Source: PKWO01 sp036384915
Lineage (GTDB): Bacteria; Pseudomonadota; Gammaproteobacteria; Burkholderiales; Burkholderiaceae_D
DNA length: 64,000 bases
Assembly (NCBI GenBank): GCA_036384915.1
Contig: DASVLJ010000011.1
Span: 1 to 64,000 of the forward strand
Direction of reading: 5' to 3'
The notes under the pieces were generated by a model. It saw only the letters and a program-made list of their open reading frames with translations, was not told where the DNA came from and ran no database searches. Position 1 is the first letter of the stretch. Every line of letters starts with the position of its first letter. Positions 37,619 to 46,629 of the stretch are shown one piece after another. Made by a program: the position numbers and the translations under genes.

Positions 37619-38852
37619 TCGCGATCATTTCCAGCGTTCTTTGCTTGGCCGATTTGCCGCGCAACTGGGCAACGCCGAATTCCGTTACGACATAGTTGAC
37701 GTCGTTCTTGCCGGTCGTGACATGCGTTCCCGGCGACAAGGTCGGTACGATGCGCGAAATCGTGTCGTTCTTGGCAGTAGACGGCACCACGATGAAGGAT
37801 TTGCCGCCGCGCGAACGGTTGGCGGCGCGCACGAAATCGAGCTGCCCCCCCGTGCCTGAATAAGGCAAGTCCCCCAGGCTTTCCGAGCCGCATTGGCCGA
37901 GCAGATCGACTTGCAAGGTAGCATTGATCGACACCAGATTGTCGTTCTTCGACGCCTCGTAGGGGTCATTGGTGAAATTGACAGGATGCATTTCCATCAT
38001 CGGATTGCGGTCGAGGAAGCGATAGAGCTTCTTCGAGCCGAGCGCGAAGGTCGCCACCATCTTGCCCGGCATGTGGTTTTTCTTGCGATTGGTCACGGCG
38101 CCGTTTTCCAGCAGCGTCATGATGCCGTCGCCTATCATTTCCGTGTGGATGCCAAGGTCGCGCTTTTGCGCCAACTGCATCACGACCGCATCTGGAATGC
38201 CGCCATAGCCGATCTGCAGGGTTGAACCGTCGTCTATCATGTCGGCCACGTATTTGCCTATCGCCTCCTGCACCGGGCCAATCTTGGGCAAGCCGACTTC
38301 GAGGATGGGGTCTTCGCTTTCGACCAGCGCCGTCACTTGCGAGATATGGATGTGGCAGTTGCCGTTGGCGAACGGCACATTGGGATTGACTTCGAGTACG
38401 ACGGCGCGCGCCTTGTCCACGGCCGCCATGGTGTAATCCGTGCCCAGGCTCAAGGAAAAATAACCGTGCGCGTCCATGGGCGACGCCATGGTAAACACCA
38501 CGTCCGAACGGACCTGCCCGCGCTCGATCAACATGGGAATTTCCGAAAAATAATTCGGGATAAAATCGCCCCAGCCGCCCTGCCCGCAAGCACGCGAAGC
38601 GCCGCCGAAAAACAGGGCCGCATGTTGCACATGCTCGACCGTGTCGCAATCGAAATATTCGTATTTGCGCATCGCGAGAATCTGCGCCACCTTGACGTTG
38701 CGGAAATTGCGCCGCGCCGCAGACAAAGCATGCAGCAAGGATGGCGGCTCGCCCACACCGGTCGGTACGATGATGAAGTCATCGTTCTTCACCAGATTCA
38801 TCGCCTCTTGCGGCGAAACGCGCTTGGCGGCGTAGCTTTCTTGAATGGACAT
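37557..38852 (-). CDS. Acetyl-CoA hydrolase/transferase family CoA-transferase
   Basis: 431 residues of the family that includes 4-hydroxybutyrate and succinate CoA-transferases. QIGYGGIPDAVV is the CoA-binding region and E238 in GIHTEMIGDG is the expected catalytic glutamate. GTGGQLDFVRAANRSRGGKSF is the C-terminal motif. It moves CoA between short-chain acids, for example acetate or hydroxybutyrate and succinate; the exact pair is not clear. An FNR-type palindrome and -10 hexamer lie about 100 bases upstream. The 3' end overlaps the MFS gene by 62 bases. Confidence 0.9.
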   Translation of the reverse strand: MSIQESYAAKRVSPQEAMNLVKNDDFIIVPTGVGEPPSLLHALSAARRNFRNVKVAQILAMRKYEYFDCDTVEHVQHAALFFGGASRACGQGGWGDFIPNYFSEIPMLIERGQVRSDVVFTMASPMDAHGYFSLSLGTDYTMAAVDKARAVVLEVNPNVPFANGNCHIHISQVTALVESEDPILEVGLPKIGPVQEAIGKYVADMIDDGSTLQIGYGGIPDAVVMQLAQKRDLGIHTEMIGDGIMTLLENGAVTNRKKNHMPGKMVATFALGSKKLYRFLDRNPMMEMHPVNFTNDPYEASKNDNLVSINATLQVDLLGQCGSESLGDLPYSGTGGQLDFVRAANRSRGGKSFIVVPSTAKNDTISRIVPTLSPGTHVTTGKNDVNYVVTEFGVAQLRGKSAKQRTLEMIAITHPDFRPALREAAKQMRLL

Positions 38853-38916
38853 GGGGTCGATTTTCGAGTCGGTTTGATTGCGGAGGCGTGGCGGGTGAAC
38901 TTCACTCGCATTGTTT

Positions 38917-38958
38917 AGTCTACAAAAAAATCGTGCGCTGGTTCTGATCTATATCAAT
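38917..38958 (-). promoter_or_regulatory. FNR-type site and -10 of the CoA-transferase gene
   Basis: CTGAT-CTAT-ATCAA (38945-38958) differs from the FNR consensus TTGAT-N4-ATCAA at one base. On the minus strand TAGACT (38922 to 38917) lies 29.5 bases from its centre. That is the spacing of class II FNR promoters, where the site is at -41.5. On the plus strand no comparable -10 is seen for the secreted-protein gene. Confidence 0.6.
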
Positions 38959-39034
38959 AGCATGTTTTTCATTGGAAATTTTGCTTGAGGCAACTCTGCT
39001 GAAAGCAGAGCCTTTGGTTCGTCGAGGTGGCAAC

Positions 39035-39409
39035 ATGAAGTTCAGGCAATCCGTATGGAAAGGACCCGCATTGGCGGCCCTGGTTCTGTTACCTTGTCAT
39101 GCCGCCCTTGCCGACAACAGCGCGGCGAACGTTTCCGTTCCAAGCAACCAGCGGCAGAATCCATTTCATCCCAATCTTTACAAGTTCACGGCGCAGCATC
39201 TGGAAGACAAGCCGTTCGGCGCCGCCGTGCGCGAGAACAGCGGCGTGCAGCAGAGCAAACCCACTGAACAGATCGCGCCGAAGCAGGGTCTGCACTGGAC
39301 CCTCATCGATTCGCACCCCGGAATGGGCTATCAGATCGACAAGAACGAGGAACTGCGCCTGCACTTCGGGGGACGCGGCGCCAAAGCCAGCTATGCACTT
39401 CGGTTCTAA
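39035..39409 (+). CDS. Small exported protein of unknown function
   Basis: 124 residues. The signal peptide is MKFRQSVWKGPALAALVLL onwards, cleaved near ALA (residue 26). The mature part is rich in Asn, Gln, His and Lys, with DSHPGMGYQIDKNEELRLHFGGRGAKASYALRF at the end, which looks like a short beta-strand segment. No family recognised. AGGTGG precedes the ATG. The stop overlaps by four bases the stop of the convergent c-di-GMP regulator. Confidence 0.65.
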   Translation: MKFRQSVWKGPALAALVLLPCHAALADNSAANVSVPSNQRQNPFHPNLYKFTAQHLEDKPFGAAVRENSGVQQSKPTEQIAPKQGLHWTLIDSHPGMGYQIDKNEELRLHFGGRGAKASYALRF

Positions 39410-41643
39410 CCGCCGTTCCACTCGCGTATCCACTCGAGCAGCGCGTCCTCGGTCATTGGGGAACCGATGTAATACCCCTGCCCTTCGGTACACTCGATCC
39501 CGACCAGCGCCTCCCAGTGCGCGCTCGATTCGATGCCTTCGGCGATCACCTTCAGGCCGAGCTTCTTGCCCAGCTGCGTAATCAGTTCGGCAATGCGCGG
39601 GCCTTCCGGCGTATCGATCTGGTTGACGAAAGCACGGTCTATCTTGAGGCGGTCTACCGGGAGTTTTTCGAGATAGCTCAGCGACGAGAAGCCGGTGCCG
39701 AAATCGTCGATGGCGATCTGGATGCCGAGATGCTTCAAGGCCGCCAGGGTTTCCAGTATCGAACTTGCGCCGGACATGGTCATCGATTCGGTGATTTCCA
39801 GTTCGAGGTCGTTGGGCGAGAGGCCGCTTTCCTGCAAGGCGTCCTGCACCACCCGGACGAAATCGGTCTGGCGGAATTGCATGATCGAGACGTTGACCGC
39901 GATGCGCTCCGGTGCCATCTGCATCTGCTTGAGCTTCTTCATGGTGAAGCAAGCCGTGCGCAGAATCCAGGCACCCAGCGTGACGATCAAGCCCGAATGT
40001 TCGGCCAACGGGATGAAATCCATGGGCGGAATCATCGTGCCGTCTTCATTCCTCCAGCGCACCAGCACCTCGAGGCCAATGAAACGGCGCGTCACGAGGT
40101 CGACCTGGGGCTGGTAGGCAAGGAACAGGCGCTGCGTATCGAAAGCCTGGTGCAGATGCTGCATCATTTTGGCCCGTTCACGGATTTGCAACCCCATCTC
40201 GCGCGTAAACACGGTGTGATAGCCGCGTTGATGCACCTTGGTGCGCTTCAAGGCGATGCTGGCATCCTTCAACACGTCGGCGCCGCTCGCTTCGAAACCG
40301 TCGAGCAGCACCACGCCCATCGACACGACCACGGTGTGCGCGGTCGATTCGATCTCGAACGGCTCTTCGAACAGGCGGCGGATCCTTTCCGGGTCAAGCA
40401 CATTGGCAGGGCCAAGCAAGCCGAACACGTCGCCCGAAATGCGCGCCAGGAAGACGTTGCCGCCGTAGCCGGCCTGCAGCCGCACGGCCACGGCTTTCAA
40501 CAGCAAATCGCCGTAGACGTGGCCCAGCACGTCGTTTGTCTCGGCGAAATCGTCAATGTCGATCAGCACCACGACCTTGTTTTTTTCGCCCTTCTCGATG
40601 ACGGCATCGATCTCGCTGATGAATTTCAGCCGGTTCGGCAGGAGCAGAAACTGATCGCGATAGGCATGACTCTTCAACTGCGAGACCAAGGAAAGATTGT
40701 CGAGGCAGACGCCGAAGTTCTGGCAAAACACTTCGAGCAATTGATGGTCGACCGCGGACAACGAGTGCGGCAGATCGACGAAGGCCGCCATGGGCCGGTT
40801 GCCATGCCCCGAGAAATACAGGGTCATGAAGTCGTCCTCGATGAGCGAATTGCGCGAGGTCAGGACTTTTTTGAACGCTTCGCGGATGCGGTCGTCGCGC
40901 AGCTCGTCGATCGAGGCATTCATCAAGCTGCTGTATTGGCCGGCCGAAGCGACAATGGAAAATTGTTCGGCCACGCCGGCCTCATTGGCGCTGTCGGCCT
41001 GGGCGCATATCAAGCCTTCGGAAGGTACGCCGCACAATGCCGCCAGTTGCGTCACCACGCCCGAGGCGAAGGTCTGAATGCCGTCTTCGACGGCGAACGA
41101 CGCGCCGGAGGTGATGATCTGGTGCAGGCCGCGCCGGTTGGCATCGATGGTGCGAATCAGTTCGTAGGAGCGGATGGAGGCGGTCAGCGTGGTCAGCAGC
41201 TTCTTGCGCGTCAGCTCGCTCTTGGTCTTGTAATCGTTGATATCGTAATCGCGGATCGCATCTTCCTCGGGGGCATAGCCCGGCTGGCCGGTGCGCAGGA
41301 TGATGCGCGTATCGAGCCACTTGAGGGTTTCGCGAATGTGTCCCACCAGTTCCAGTCCAGCCCGTTCGGTTTCCATCACCACGTCCAGCAATACGACGGC
41401 GATGTCGGACTGCCTGGCAAACAGTTCGCGCGCTTCCTGGTTCGAGTAGGCATGGATGAATTCGATGCGCCGGCCCAGGATGACCACGTCAAGCATGGCA
41501 AATTTGGTGGCTTGGTGCACGTCTTCATCGTCATCGACGATGGCGACGTACCAGACGCGGTTCGTGCCGCCGGCGCTCTTCGGTGCCGACTCGTCGCTGA
41601 ACGTCAACTCGTCGCTGTCCTGCGCTTCTGCCTTTCCTGACAT
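39406..41643 (-). CDS. Response regulator with DUF3369, degenerate GGDEF and EAL domains
   Basis: 745 residues. Receiver domain (about 30-160, phospho-acceptor D87 in VVLLDVVME), DUF3369 sensory domain (about 170-340), GGDEF domain (about 350-480) and EAL domain (about 495-740). The GGDEF site reads SGDVF (403-407), so it should not make c-di-GMP. The EAL domain keeps EVL (525-527), NVSIMQ, ELEITES, IDDFGTGFSSL, LKIDRAFV, EGIES and QGYYIGSP, so it is probably an active phosphodiesterase whose output is set by phosphorylation. No cognate kinase is next to it. Confidence 0.92.
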   Translation of the reverse strand: MSGKAEAQDSDELTFSDESAPKSAGGTNRVWYVAIVDDDEDVHQATKFAMLDVVILGRRIEFIHAYSNQEARELFARQSDIAVVLLDVVMETERAGLELVGHIRETLKWLDTRIILRTGQPGYAPEEDAIRDYDINDYKTKSELTRKKLLTTLTASIRSYELIRTIDANRRGLHQIITSGASFAVEDGIQTFASGVVTQLAALCGVPSEGLICAQADSANEAGVAEQFSIVASAGQYSSLMNASIDELRDDRIREAFKKVLTSRNSLIEDDFMTLYFSGHGNRPMAAFVDLPHSLSAVDHQLLEVFCQNFGVCLDNLSLVSQLKSHAYRDQFLLLPNRLKFISEIDAVIEKGEKNKVVVLIDIDDFAETNDVLGHVYGDLLLKAVAVRLQAGYGGNVFLARISGDVFGLLGPANVLDPERIRRLFEEPFEIESTAHTVVVSMGVVLLDGFEASGADVLKDASIALKRTKVHQRGYHTVFTREMGLQIRERAKMMQHLHQAFDTQRLFLAYQPQVDLVTRRFIGLEVLVRWRNEDGTMIPPMDFIPLAEHSGLIVTLGAWILRTACFTMKKLKQMQMAPERIAVNVSIMQFRQTDFVRVVQDALQESGLSPNDLELEITESMTMSGASSILETLAALKHLGIQIAIDDFGTGFSSLSYLEKLPVDRLKIDRAFVNQIDTPEGPRIAELITQLGKKLGLKVIAEGIESSAHWEALVGIECTEGQGYYIGSPMTEDALLEWIREWNGG

Positions 41644-41716
41644 GCTTCCTCCGCCAATACCTCACGCATTATTCTTAGAGAAACAGCCGAACCAGAGCTT
41701 TTGACTCGATTGGGCA

Positions 41717-42523
41717 TTATACAATGCCGCTTATTGCCTTCACTGCCAGTCCCAAGGCGACGCAAGTTAGCACTATGGCAAAGCCCAACTGCACCTTGTG
41801 CTCCGGCAGATGCCGCGCCAACGTCCGGCCGCCGGCCATCCCGGCGCCCGTGGCCACGACAAAGTAAAGGCAAAACGTCAAGGGCAGGCTGATGCCGCGC
41901 CATACAGCCAGGCCGATCGAGCTGGCCGAAACCAGCGCGATCAGGAACAGCGAAGTCGCCACGATGCCATGCATCGTGAGATTGGTATAACGGCGCAGCA
42001 TAGGCACGATGACAAAGCCGCCCCCTACGCCGAGCAAGCCCGACATCAGTCCCGTCAGCGCACCGATGAAACCGACCAGCAGGAAGGTCGGGCCATTCCA
42101 GTGAAAACGGCCTGTTTCGGGGTTGAGCCGTCCCGCCCTATGCGGCCCGCTGCTCTCGTGGCCGACATGTCCGCTGCCGCGTAAAGCCATGCGCCAGGCG
42201 GCAAGCAGCAGCACCATTGAAAACAAGCCCATCAGGAGCGGCTGTGACAACCTGTGGGCCAGCACACTGCCCAAGGCAGCAAAGGGAAAACCGGCCAACG
42301 CCATCAACAGCGACGCGCGATAGCGCACCAGGCCTTGCCGGAAGCCCTCGAGTGCCCCGAGCGTGGCGGCGGCGCCGACCGCGATCAAGGCCACGGGCGC
42401 CGCTTGCTGCATGCTCCAGCCCATGCCGGCGACCAGGGCAGGAACGGCAAGGATGCCGCCGCCCGCGCCGGTCAAGCCCATGATGGCGCCGATGACGATG
42501 CCCAGAATCAGCGAAAGCAGCAT
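41717..42523 (-). CDS. TSUP family (TauE/SafE) membrane transporter
   Basis: 268 residues with two similar halves, each opening with a glycine-rich loop (GLTGAGGGILAVPAL and GLLGVGGGFVIVPML). These are typical of TSUP permeases, which move sulfite, sulfoacetate or other sulfur and organic anions. There are about eight membrane segments. Its ATG follows the stop of the DUF3300 gene directly, with no gap, so the two are translationally coupled. Substrate not known. Confidence 0.9.
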   Translation of the reverse strand: MLLSLILGIVIGAIMGLTGAGGGILAVPALVAGMGWSMQQAAPVALIAVGAAATLGALEGFRQGLVRYRASLLMALAGFPFAALGSVLAHRLSQPLLMGLFSMVLLLAAWRMALRGSGHVGHESSGPHRAGRLNPETGRFHWNGPTFLLVGFIGALTGLMSGLLGVGGGFVIVPMLRRYTNLTMHGIVATSLFLIALVSASSIGLAVWRGISLPLTFCLYFVVATGAGMAGGRTLARHLPEHKVQLGFAIVLTCVALGLAVKAISGIV

Positions 42524-43636
42524 CTACTTGTGCGCATCGTTGTTGCGGATCGGTTCGCTGCGGCTGGCTTCACCGCGTTGCACCGGGGATGGGGCTGGCG
42601 CCGGTCGTGCTTCCGGCTGAGCAGGAACGGCGGCAGGCCGCGGCACGGGCATTTCGACACGCTGCGGCTGAGCCGGCATAGGCGCTGGAAGCGGCCGATA
42701 GGTTTCGGGTTGCGGCGTGCGAGGCGCGAACTGCGGTTGCGCTGCCTGAACCGGCTGGGCTACGGCAGGATGTGCGGCGACCTGTTGCTGCCGCGACGGA
42801 GCGGCTTGTTGCACCACGCGATTGACGGTGGGCTGCGTGCGATAGGCCACTCCCAAGCGATGACCCGGATCATGCTGCCAGGGCGTGCCGACGGCATTTC
42901 CGCGATGCGGATTGCGGACCGAAATCGTGCGCGCCCCCCAATTGGGGCGGAAGCGGACAAAGCCGGTGCCATTGAGCGCCACGCGGCTGCCGTAGGCGAT
43001 GCCGCCGGAGCCGACGTTGCCAAAATTATAGGGGCGGTAAGCCGGCGGCGGATTCCAGAACACGGGCGGCTGCGAAGGCCACCACCAGGTACCAAACACC
43101 AGGACGGGATCGTAATACGGCACATAGACCACGTCCGGCTGGGCCGGCTGTATCGTGATGTCGTCACCCTGGCTCTGCACCAGTTCCTGGGTATCGCTCT
43201 GCAGCGTACCGTTGGCTGCCGCCTTGGCGCGCAGTCCTTGCACGGCATCCATAACGTCCGTCGGCTGTGCCAGGAAGGCGTCCCCCAGTTGTTCGGTCCA
43301 CGAGAGTTCGTCATCCATCATGGCCAGCACCGAGGGAAATTGTGCGAGAGACTTGACGCTGGCGTCCCATGGCTGGGAATTGAGCGCATCGGCCAGAGCG
43401 TTGCCTTGCAGATTGGGGTTCTGCTTCAGGTAACGGTCGGCTTGCACGACTTCGAGCGGATAAGTTGCCGCCGTCAAGACGTTGGAAAGCAAGTCGTCGG
43501 GATAGAGTGCGACCGATGCCAGCATCTGGTCCAGGTCGCTTTGGCTGAAGAGCGCCTGCTGTTCGGTTTGCGCCTGCGCCGCCGGCGACAGGCAGGCAGC
43601 CAGGCAAACCAGCATCACTTGCAGAATTCGGGCCAC
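42524..43636 (-). CDS. DUF3300 exported protein
   Basis: 370 residues with an N-terminal export signal (VCLAACLSPAAQAQ) and a DUF3300 domain (QSDLDQMLASVALYPDDLLS, SWTEQLGDAFLAQPTDVMDAVQ, PDVVYVPYYDPVLVFGTWWWP). The C-terminal third is proline-, glutamine- and alanine-rich and low in complexity. The start is GTG 43636 with GGAGG seven bases upstream; the long open frame before it has no export signal or conservation and is probably untranslated. DUF3300 proteins are exported but their role is unknown. The stop TAG abuts the ATG of the transporter. Confidence 0.83.
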   Translation of the reverse strand: MARILQVMLVCLAACLSPAAQAQTEQQALFSQSDLDQMLASVALYPDDLLSNVLTAATYPLEVVQADRYLKQNPNLQGNALADALNSQPWDASVKSLAQFPSVLAMMDDELSWTEQLGDAFLAQPTDVMDAVQGLRAKAAANGTLQSDTQELVQSQGDDITIQPAQPDVVYVPYYDPVLVFGTWWWPSQPPVFWNPPPAYRPYNFGNVGSGGIAYGSRVALNGTGFVRFRPNWGARTISVRNPHRGNAVGTPWQHDPGHRLGVAYRTQPTVNRVVQQAAPSRQQQVAAHPAVAQPVQAAQPQFAPRTPQPETYRPLPAPMPAQPQRVEMPVPRPAAVPAQPEARPAPAPSPVQRGEASRSEPIRNNDAHK

Positions 43637-43744
43637 TTGCAGCCTCCGGGAGTATAGTCGTCTATGGTATCGGGCTTGGGCAAATGCCGTCAACAAGGGA
43701 GGCGTTAAAAGGACAAGGGTTTCTGCCGGCGGTACAATCCCACC

Positions 43745-44341
43745 ATGGATGAAATCGTCAAACAAGCCCTGACCAAGTGGCCCAACGTGCCGCATTGCTA
43801 CGGCTGGCTTGCGCTCGATGCGCGCGGGGCCTGGCGCATGCGCGATGAGCGCGCGCAAAAACTGGGGCTGCCCGGCGACAAGATCGGGCACCCCGCCCTG
43901 CTCGGCTTCATCGCGCGCAATTACGGACAGGATGAAGCGCATCGCTGGTATTTTCAGAACGGCCCGCAACGGGTCTATGTCAATCTCGATGCCACGCCCT
44001 ATATCGCCCGCACCGATCCGGCACAGGGCTTCACGCTTCAGACCGGCGAAAGCTTGTCCAGTCCGGAGGCGGCGTGGATGGATACGCACGGAAACCTTAT
44101 CCTCAAGCAAGGGGACAAGGTGGCACAGGTCGACGACCGCGATATGGCGGAGTGTCTGGAAAACATGGAATTGGATGGCGCACCGATACAAGACGAGGCC
44201 TTGCTGGACTGGATAGCCGATAGCGCCAATCCGGGCAGGCTGACGCTCAAGACAGGTTTGACCACTGTCGCGGTGGAGCGTCTGCCGGGTCAGAATCTGG
44301 CCTCCTGTTTCGGCTTCGTCGCACTGCCACGACCAGACTGA
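43745..44341 (+). CDS. DUF2946-like family protein
   Basis: 198 residues. The N-terminus MDEIVKQALTKWPNVPHCYGWLALDARG and the RWYFQNGPQRVYVNLDATPYI segment are distinctive of this conserved beta-proteobacterial family of unknown function, which is often annotated DUF2946. No signal peptide or membrane segment is seen. It stands alone between DUF3300 (divergent) and ccmI (convergent). I cannot assign a biochemical role. Confidence 0.78.
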   Translation: MDEIVKQALTKWPNVPHCYGWLALDARGAWRMRDERAQKLGLPGDKIGHPALLGFIARNYGQDEAHRWYFQNGPQRVYVNLDATPYIARTDPAQGFTLQTGESLSSPEAAWMDTHGNLILKQGDKVAQVDDRDMAECLENMELDGAPIQDEALLDWIADSANPGRLTLKTGLTTVAVERLPGQNLASCFGFVALPRPD

Positions 44342-44361
44342 CTCTGAGGATTTCCGACCGG

Positions 44362-45615
44362 CTATTTATGCACGGAGTCGATCAGTATCTTCAAACCCTT
44401 CGCCCCGGGATGCACGGTAGCGCTCAAGCCCTCGAGGTCGCCGGCAGCCGGCATGGGATTGCCGGATTTGGAGATGCGCGCGCCGACGACGACGTCGGCA
44501 AAGCCCGACAACTTGGCTCCGGGCATCATGCTCATGCTGTCGTCGAGCGTAAAACTGATCGGCAAATCTCTGACTTGTTTGCGCAACACCGCCAAGGGCA
44601 TGGGCGGGCCGCTGAGGGCACGGGCATAAACGAACACCGTGTCGCCGGCATTGGCTTGAGCACGCAGCGCGGGATCGATATCGACTGTGCCGGACAGCGA
44701 AGCCGGCTTTGCATTTGACGTGGCACTCGACACTGTGCTCGATGCCACGCCCGATCCCCCACCCTGCGCCGGCATGCCCGAGAGGTTCAGCGCTTCGTCG
44801 ATGCGGGTCGTGACAGCCTGGGCAACTTCGGAATTCGGCGGCACCAGGGCCAGGATTTTGCGCCACTGCGTCACGGCGCCCTGGTAATTGTGCCGCTCGA
44901 AATTCACGGCGCCCGACATTGCCAGCGCGCTCACGCTTTGCGGATCGGCCGCCAGGGCCTGATCGATGAGTTTTTCCGGCTCGCCGATCAGCGATTGCTT
45001 GCCGCTGCCCAGCACTTCGGCGTATTCGGAGAGCAATTCGGCATTGTGCGGCATCAACTGCGCGAGATGGGCATAGGCTGCCGTGGCCTCGTTCAAACGC
45101 CCCAGACGGGCATAGCTGCGTGCCAGCATGGTCCAGCCCTTGATGTCGTCCGGGTGGTCTTTCATCTCGGAGGCGAGCTTGTCGACCATGGCGGATATCT
45201 GCTCCGGCGTGTATTGCTGAGCGGATTGCGGCGCGGTATTGGCCGGATTCAGGCCTTGGGGCGTTCCCAGCGCGTAGTACAGTGCGCCGGCAGCCACAGG
45301 CAGCAGCACGGAGACCGCTATTGCGGCCCAGGGCTTCCTTGCAGCCGCGGCAGCTTGTGTTTCGGGACGCACTTCCTCGGCGACGCGCTGTTCCAATTCG
45401 CGTTTGGCGGCATCATAGCCTGCCGCATCGATACTCCCCGCATCGCGGTCGGCATCGAGTTCGCGCAATTGGTCGCGCAGGATGTCGAGATTGATCGCAG
45501 CGCGTTGCGCATGCTGCGCATATGTCTCGCCCCGCTCTTTTTGCAGCAGCGGGGGCAGGACGAAAAACAGGGCGGCCGCCAGCATCAGGGCGGCGAAAAG
45601 CAGGAACACCGTCAT
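44362..45615 (-). CDS. ccmI: Cytochrome c biogenesis protein CcmI
   Basis: 417 residues. Two membrane helices at the N-terminus (VFLLFAALMLAAALFFVLPPLL and AIAVSVLLPVAAGALYYAL) flank a coiled-coil loop, then a TPR region in the periplasm (GWTMLARSYARLGRLNEATAAYAHLAQL) and a C-terminal domain. CcmI presents apocytochrome c to the ligation complex. Start at ATG 45615 with an ATGA overlap onto the ccmH stop. Last gene of the ccm cluster. Confidence 0.93.
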   Translation of the reverse strand: MTVFLLFAALMLAAALFFVLPPLLQKERGETYAQHAQRAAINLDILRDQLRELDADRDAGSIDAAGYDAAKRELEQRVAEEVRPETQAAAAARKPWAAIAVSVLLPVAAGALYYALGTPQGLNPANTAPQSAQQYTPEQISAMVDKLASEMKDHPDDIKGWTMLARSYARLGRLNEATAAYAHLAQLMPHNAELLSEYAEVLGSGKQSLIGEPEKLIDQALAADPQSVSALAMSGAVNFERHNYQGAVTQWRKILALVPPNSEVAQAVTTRIDEALNLSGMPAQGGGSGVASSTVSSATSNAKPASLSGTVDIDPALRAQANAGDTVFVYARALSGPPMPLAVLRKQVRDLPISFTLDDSMSMMPGAKLSGFADVVVGARISKSGNPMPAAGDLEGLSATVHPGAKGLKILIDSVHK

Positions 45616-46088
45616 TGCGGATCTTTCATATCTTCCTTTTGGGAGAGCAGTTCGGCGGCGCGTTGCAAATCGGCTTCGCTGACGTTTTGCGCTTCGAATG
45701 CGGCGCCGCGCCTCTTGATCTTCCAGGCCAGGAACAGCAGGCCGAGGACGAGCAGCAGAAAGGGGCCGAACCAGAGCAGCCAGGTCGTGCTCTTGACCGG
45801 CGGGCGGTAGAGCACGAAGTCGCCGTAGCGTTCGACCATATAGTCGATCACCTGCTGGTCGCTCATGCCTTGCGCCAGCTTTTCGCGCACCTGGTTCTTC
45901 AAGTCGATGGCAAGGTCGGCGTGCGAATCGGCGATGGTCTGGTTCTGGCATACCAGGCAACGCAATTCGCTGGTCAGCTTCTGCACATGCTTTTCCAGAG
46001 CCGGGTCGGCGCCGACCGGCTTGGCCTCTTCGGCCAAGGCGAACAGGGGAAGCAGCGCCAGCAGGCTTAGGGCAAGCAGTTTACGCAT
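45612..46088 (-). CDS. ccmH: Cytochrome c maturation protein CcmH
   Basis: 158 residues: signal peptide, the thiol motif LRCLVCQNQ (C44, C47) that reduces apocytochrome disulfides, and a C-terminal membrane helix (WLLWFGPFLLLVLGLLFLAWK). The short single-motif form, with the TPR part supplied by the separate ccmI. It overlaps ccmG by eight bases and ccmI by four. Confidence 0.95.
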   Translation of the reverse strand: MRKLLALSLLALLPLFALAEEAKPVGADPALEKHVQKLTSELRCLVCQNQTIADSHADLAIDLKNQVREKLAQGMSDQQVIDYMVERYGDFVLYRPPVKSTTWLLWFGPFLLLVLGLLFLAWKIKRRGAAFEAQNVSEADLQRAAELLSQKEDMKDPQ

Positions 46089-46620
46089 TGTTTTCCAGTT
46101 CCTTGATCTTGGGCAGCAGCGTTTTGGCCAATACTTCGGGCGTGATCGGCCCGATCTGTTTGTATCGGATCACGCCGTGCTTATCGATCAGGAAGGTTTC
46201 GGGAGCGCCGTAGACGCCATAGTCGATCGCGACGCGGCCGTCGCCGTCGAACGCGATCAATTGATAGGGATTGCCGAGCTGCTGCAGCATTTCGGCCCCC
46301 TTGTCGCGTTGGTCTCGATAGTCGAGGCCGACGATGGGCACGATATTCTGGCGCGAAAATTCAACCAGCATGGGATGTTCGTCGCGGCAAGCCGGGCACC
46401 ACGAAGCCCAGACATTGAGTAGCCAAACCTTGCCTTGCATATCCTTGGGCGAAAAATTCAATTGCGGGTCGGCCAGTTGCGTCAGCGTGAAGGCCGGTGC
46501 CGGCTTGCCGATGAATGGCGACGGCACTTCGGACGGCGTCAGGCTCAGGCCGCGCCACAGGAAATAAAACAGGGCTGTGAAAGCGGCCAGGGGAACCAGG
46601 AATATCGCGATGCGTTTCAT
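46081..46620 (-). CDS. ccmG: Thiol:disulfide interchange protein CcmG/DsbE
   Basis: 179 residues with an uncleaved N-terminal membrane anchor and a periplasmic thioredoxin fold. The active site is WCPAC (C75, C78), and the GVYGAPETFLIDKHGVI region with cis-proline is present. It keeps apocytochrome and CcmH cysteines reduced. It follows ccmF by nine bases and overlaps ccmH. Confidence 0.95.
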   Translation of the reverse strand: MKRIAIFLVPLAAFTALFYFLWRGLSLTPSEVPSPFIGKPAPAFTLTQLADPQLNFSPKDMQGKVWLLNVWASWCPACRDEHPMLVEFSRQNIVPIVGLDYRDQRDKGAEMLQQLGNPYQLIAFDGDGRVAIDYGVYGAPETFLIDKHGVIRYKQIGPITPEVLAKTLLPKIKELENNA

Positions 46621-46629
46621 TGTCCAACC

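Noticed and set aside
38945..38958. FNR control of the small secreted-protein gene at 39035
   Set aside because: On the plus strand the bases at the class II -10 position (TTTGCT) are poor, while the minus strand has TAGACT at the exact distance. The site was therefore assigned to the CoA-transferase.
43637..44191. N-terminal extension of the DUF3300 protein by 185 codons
   Set aside because: It runs antisense through the DUF2946-like gene, lacks a signal peptide, and the GTG at 43636 has a good ribosome site and is followed by an export signal.
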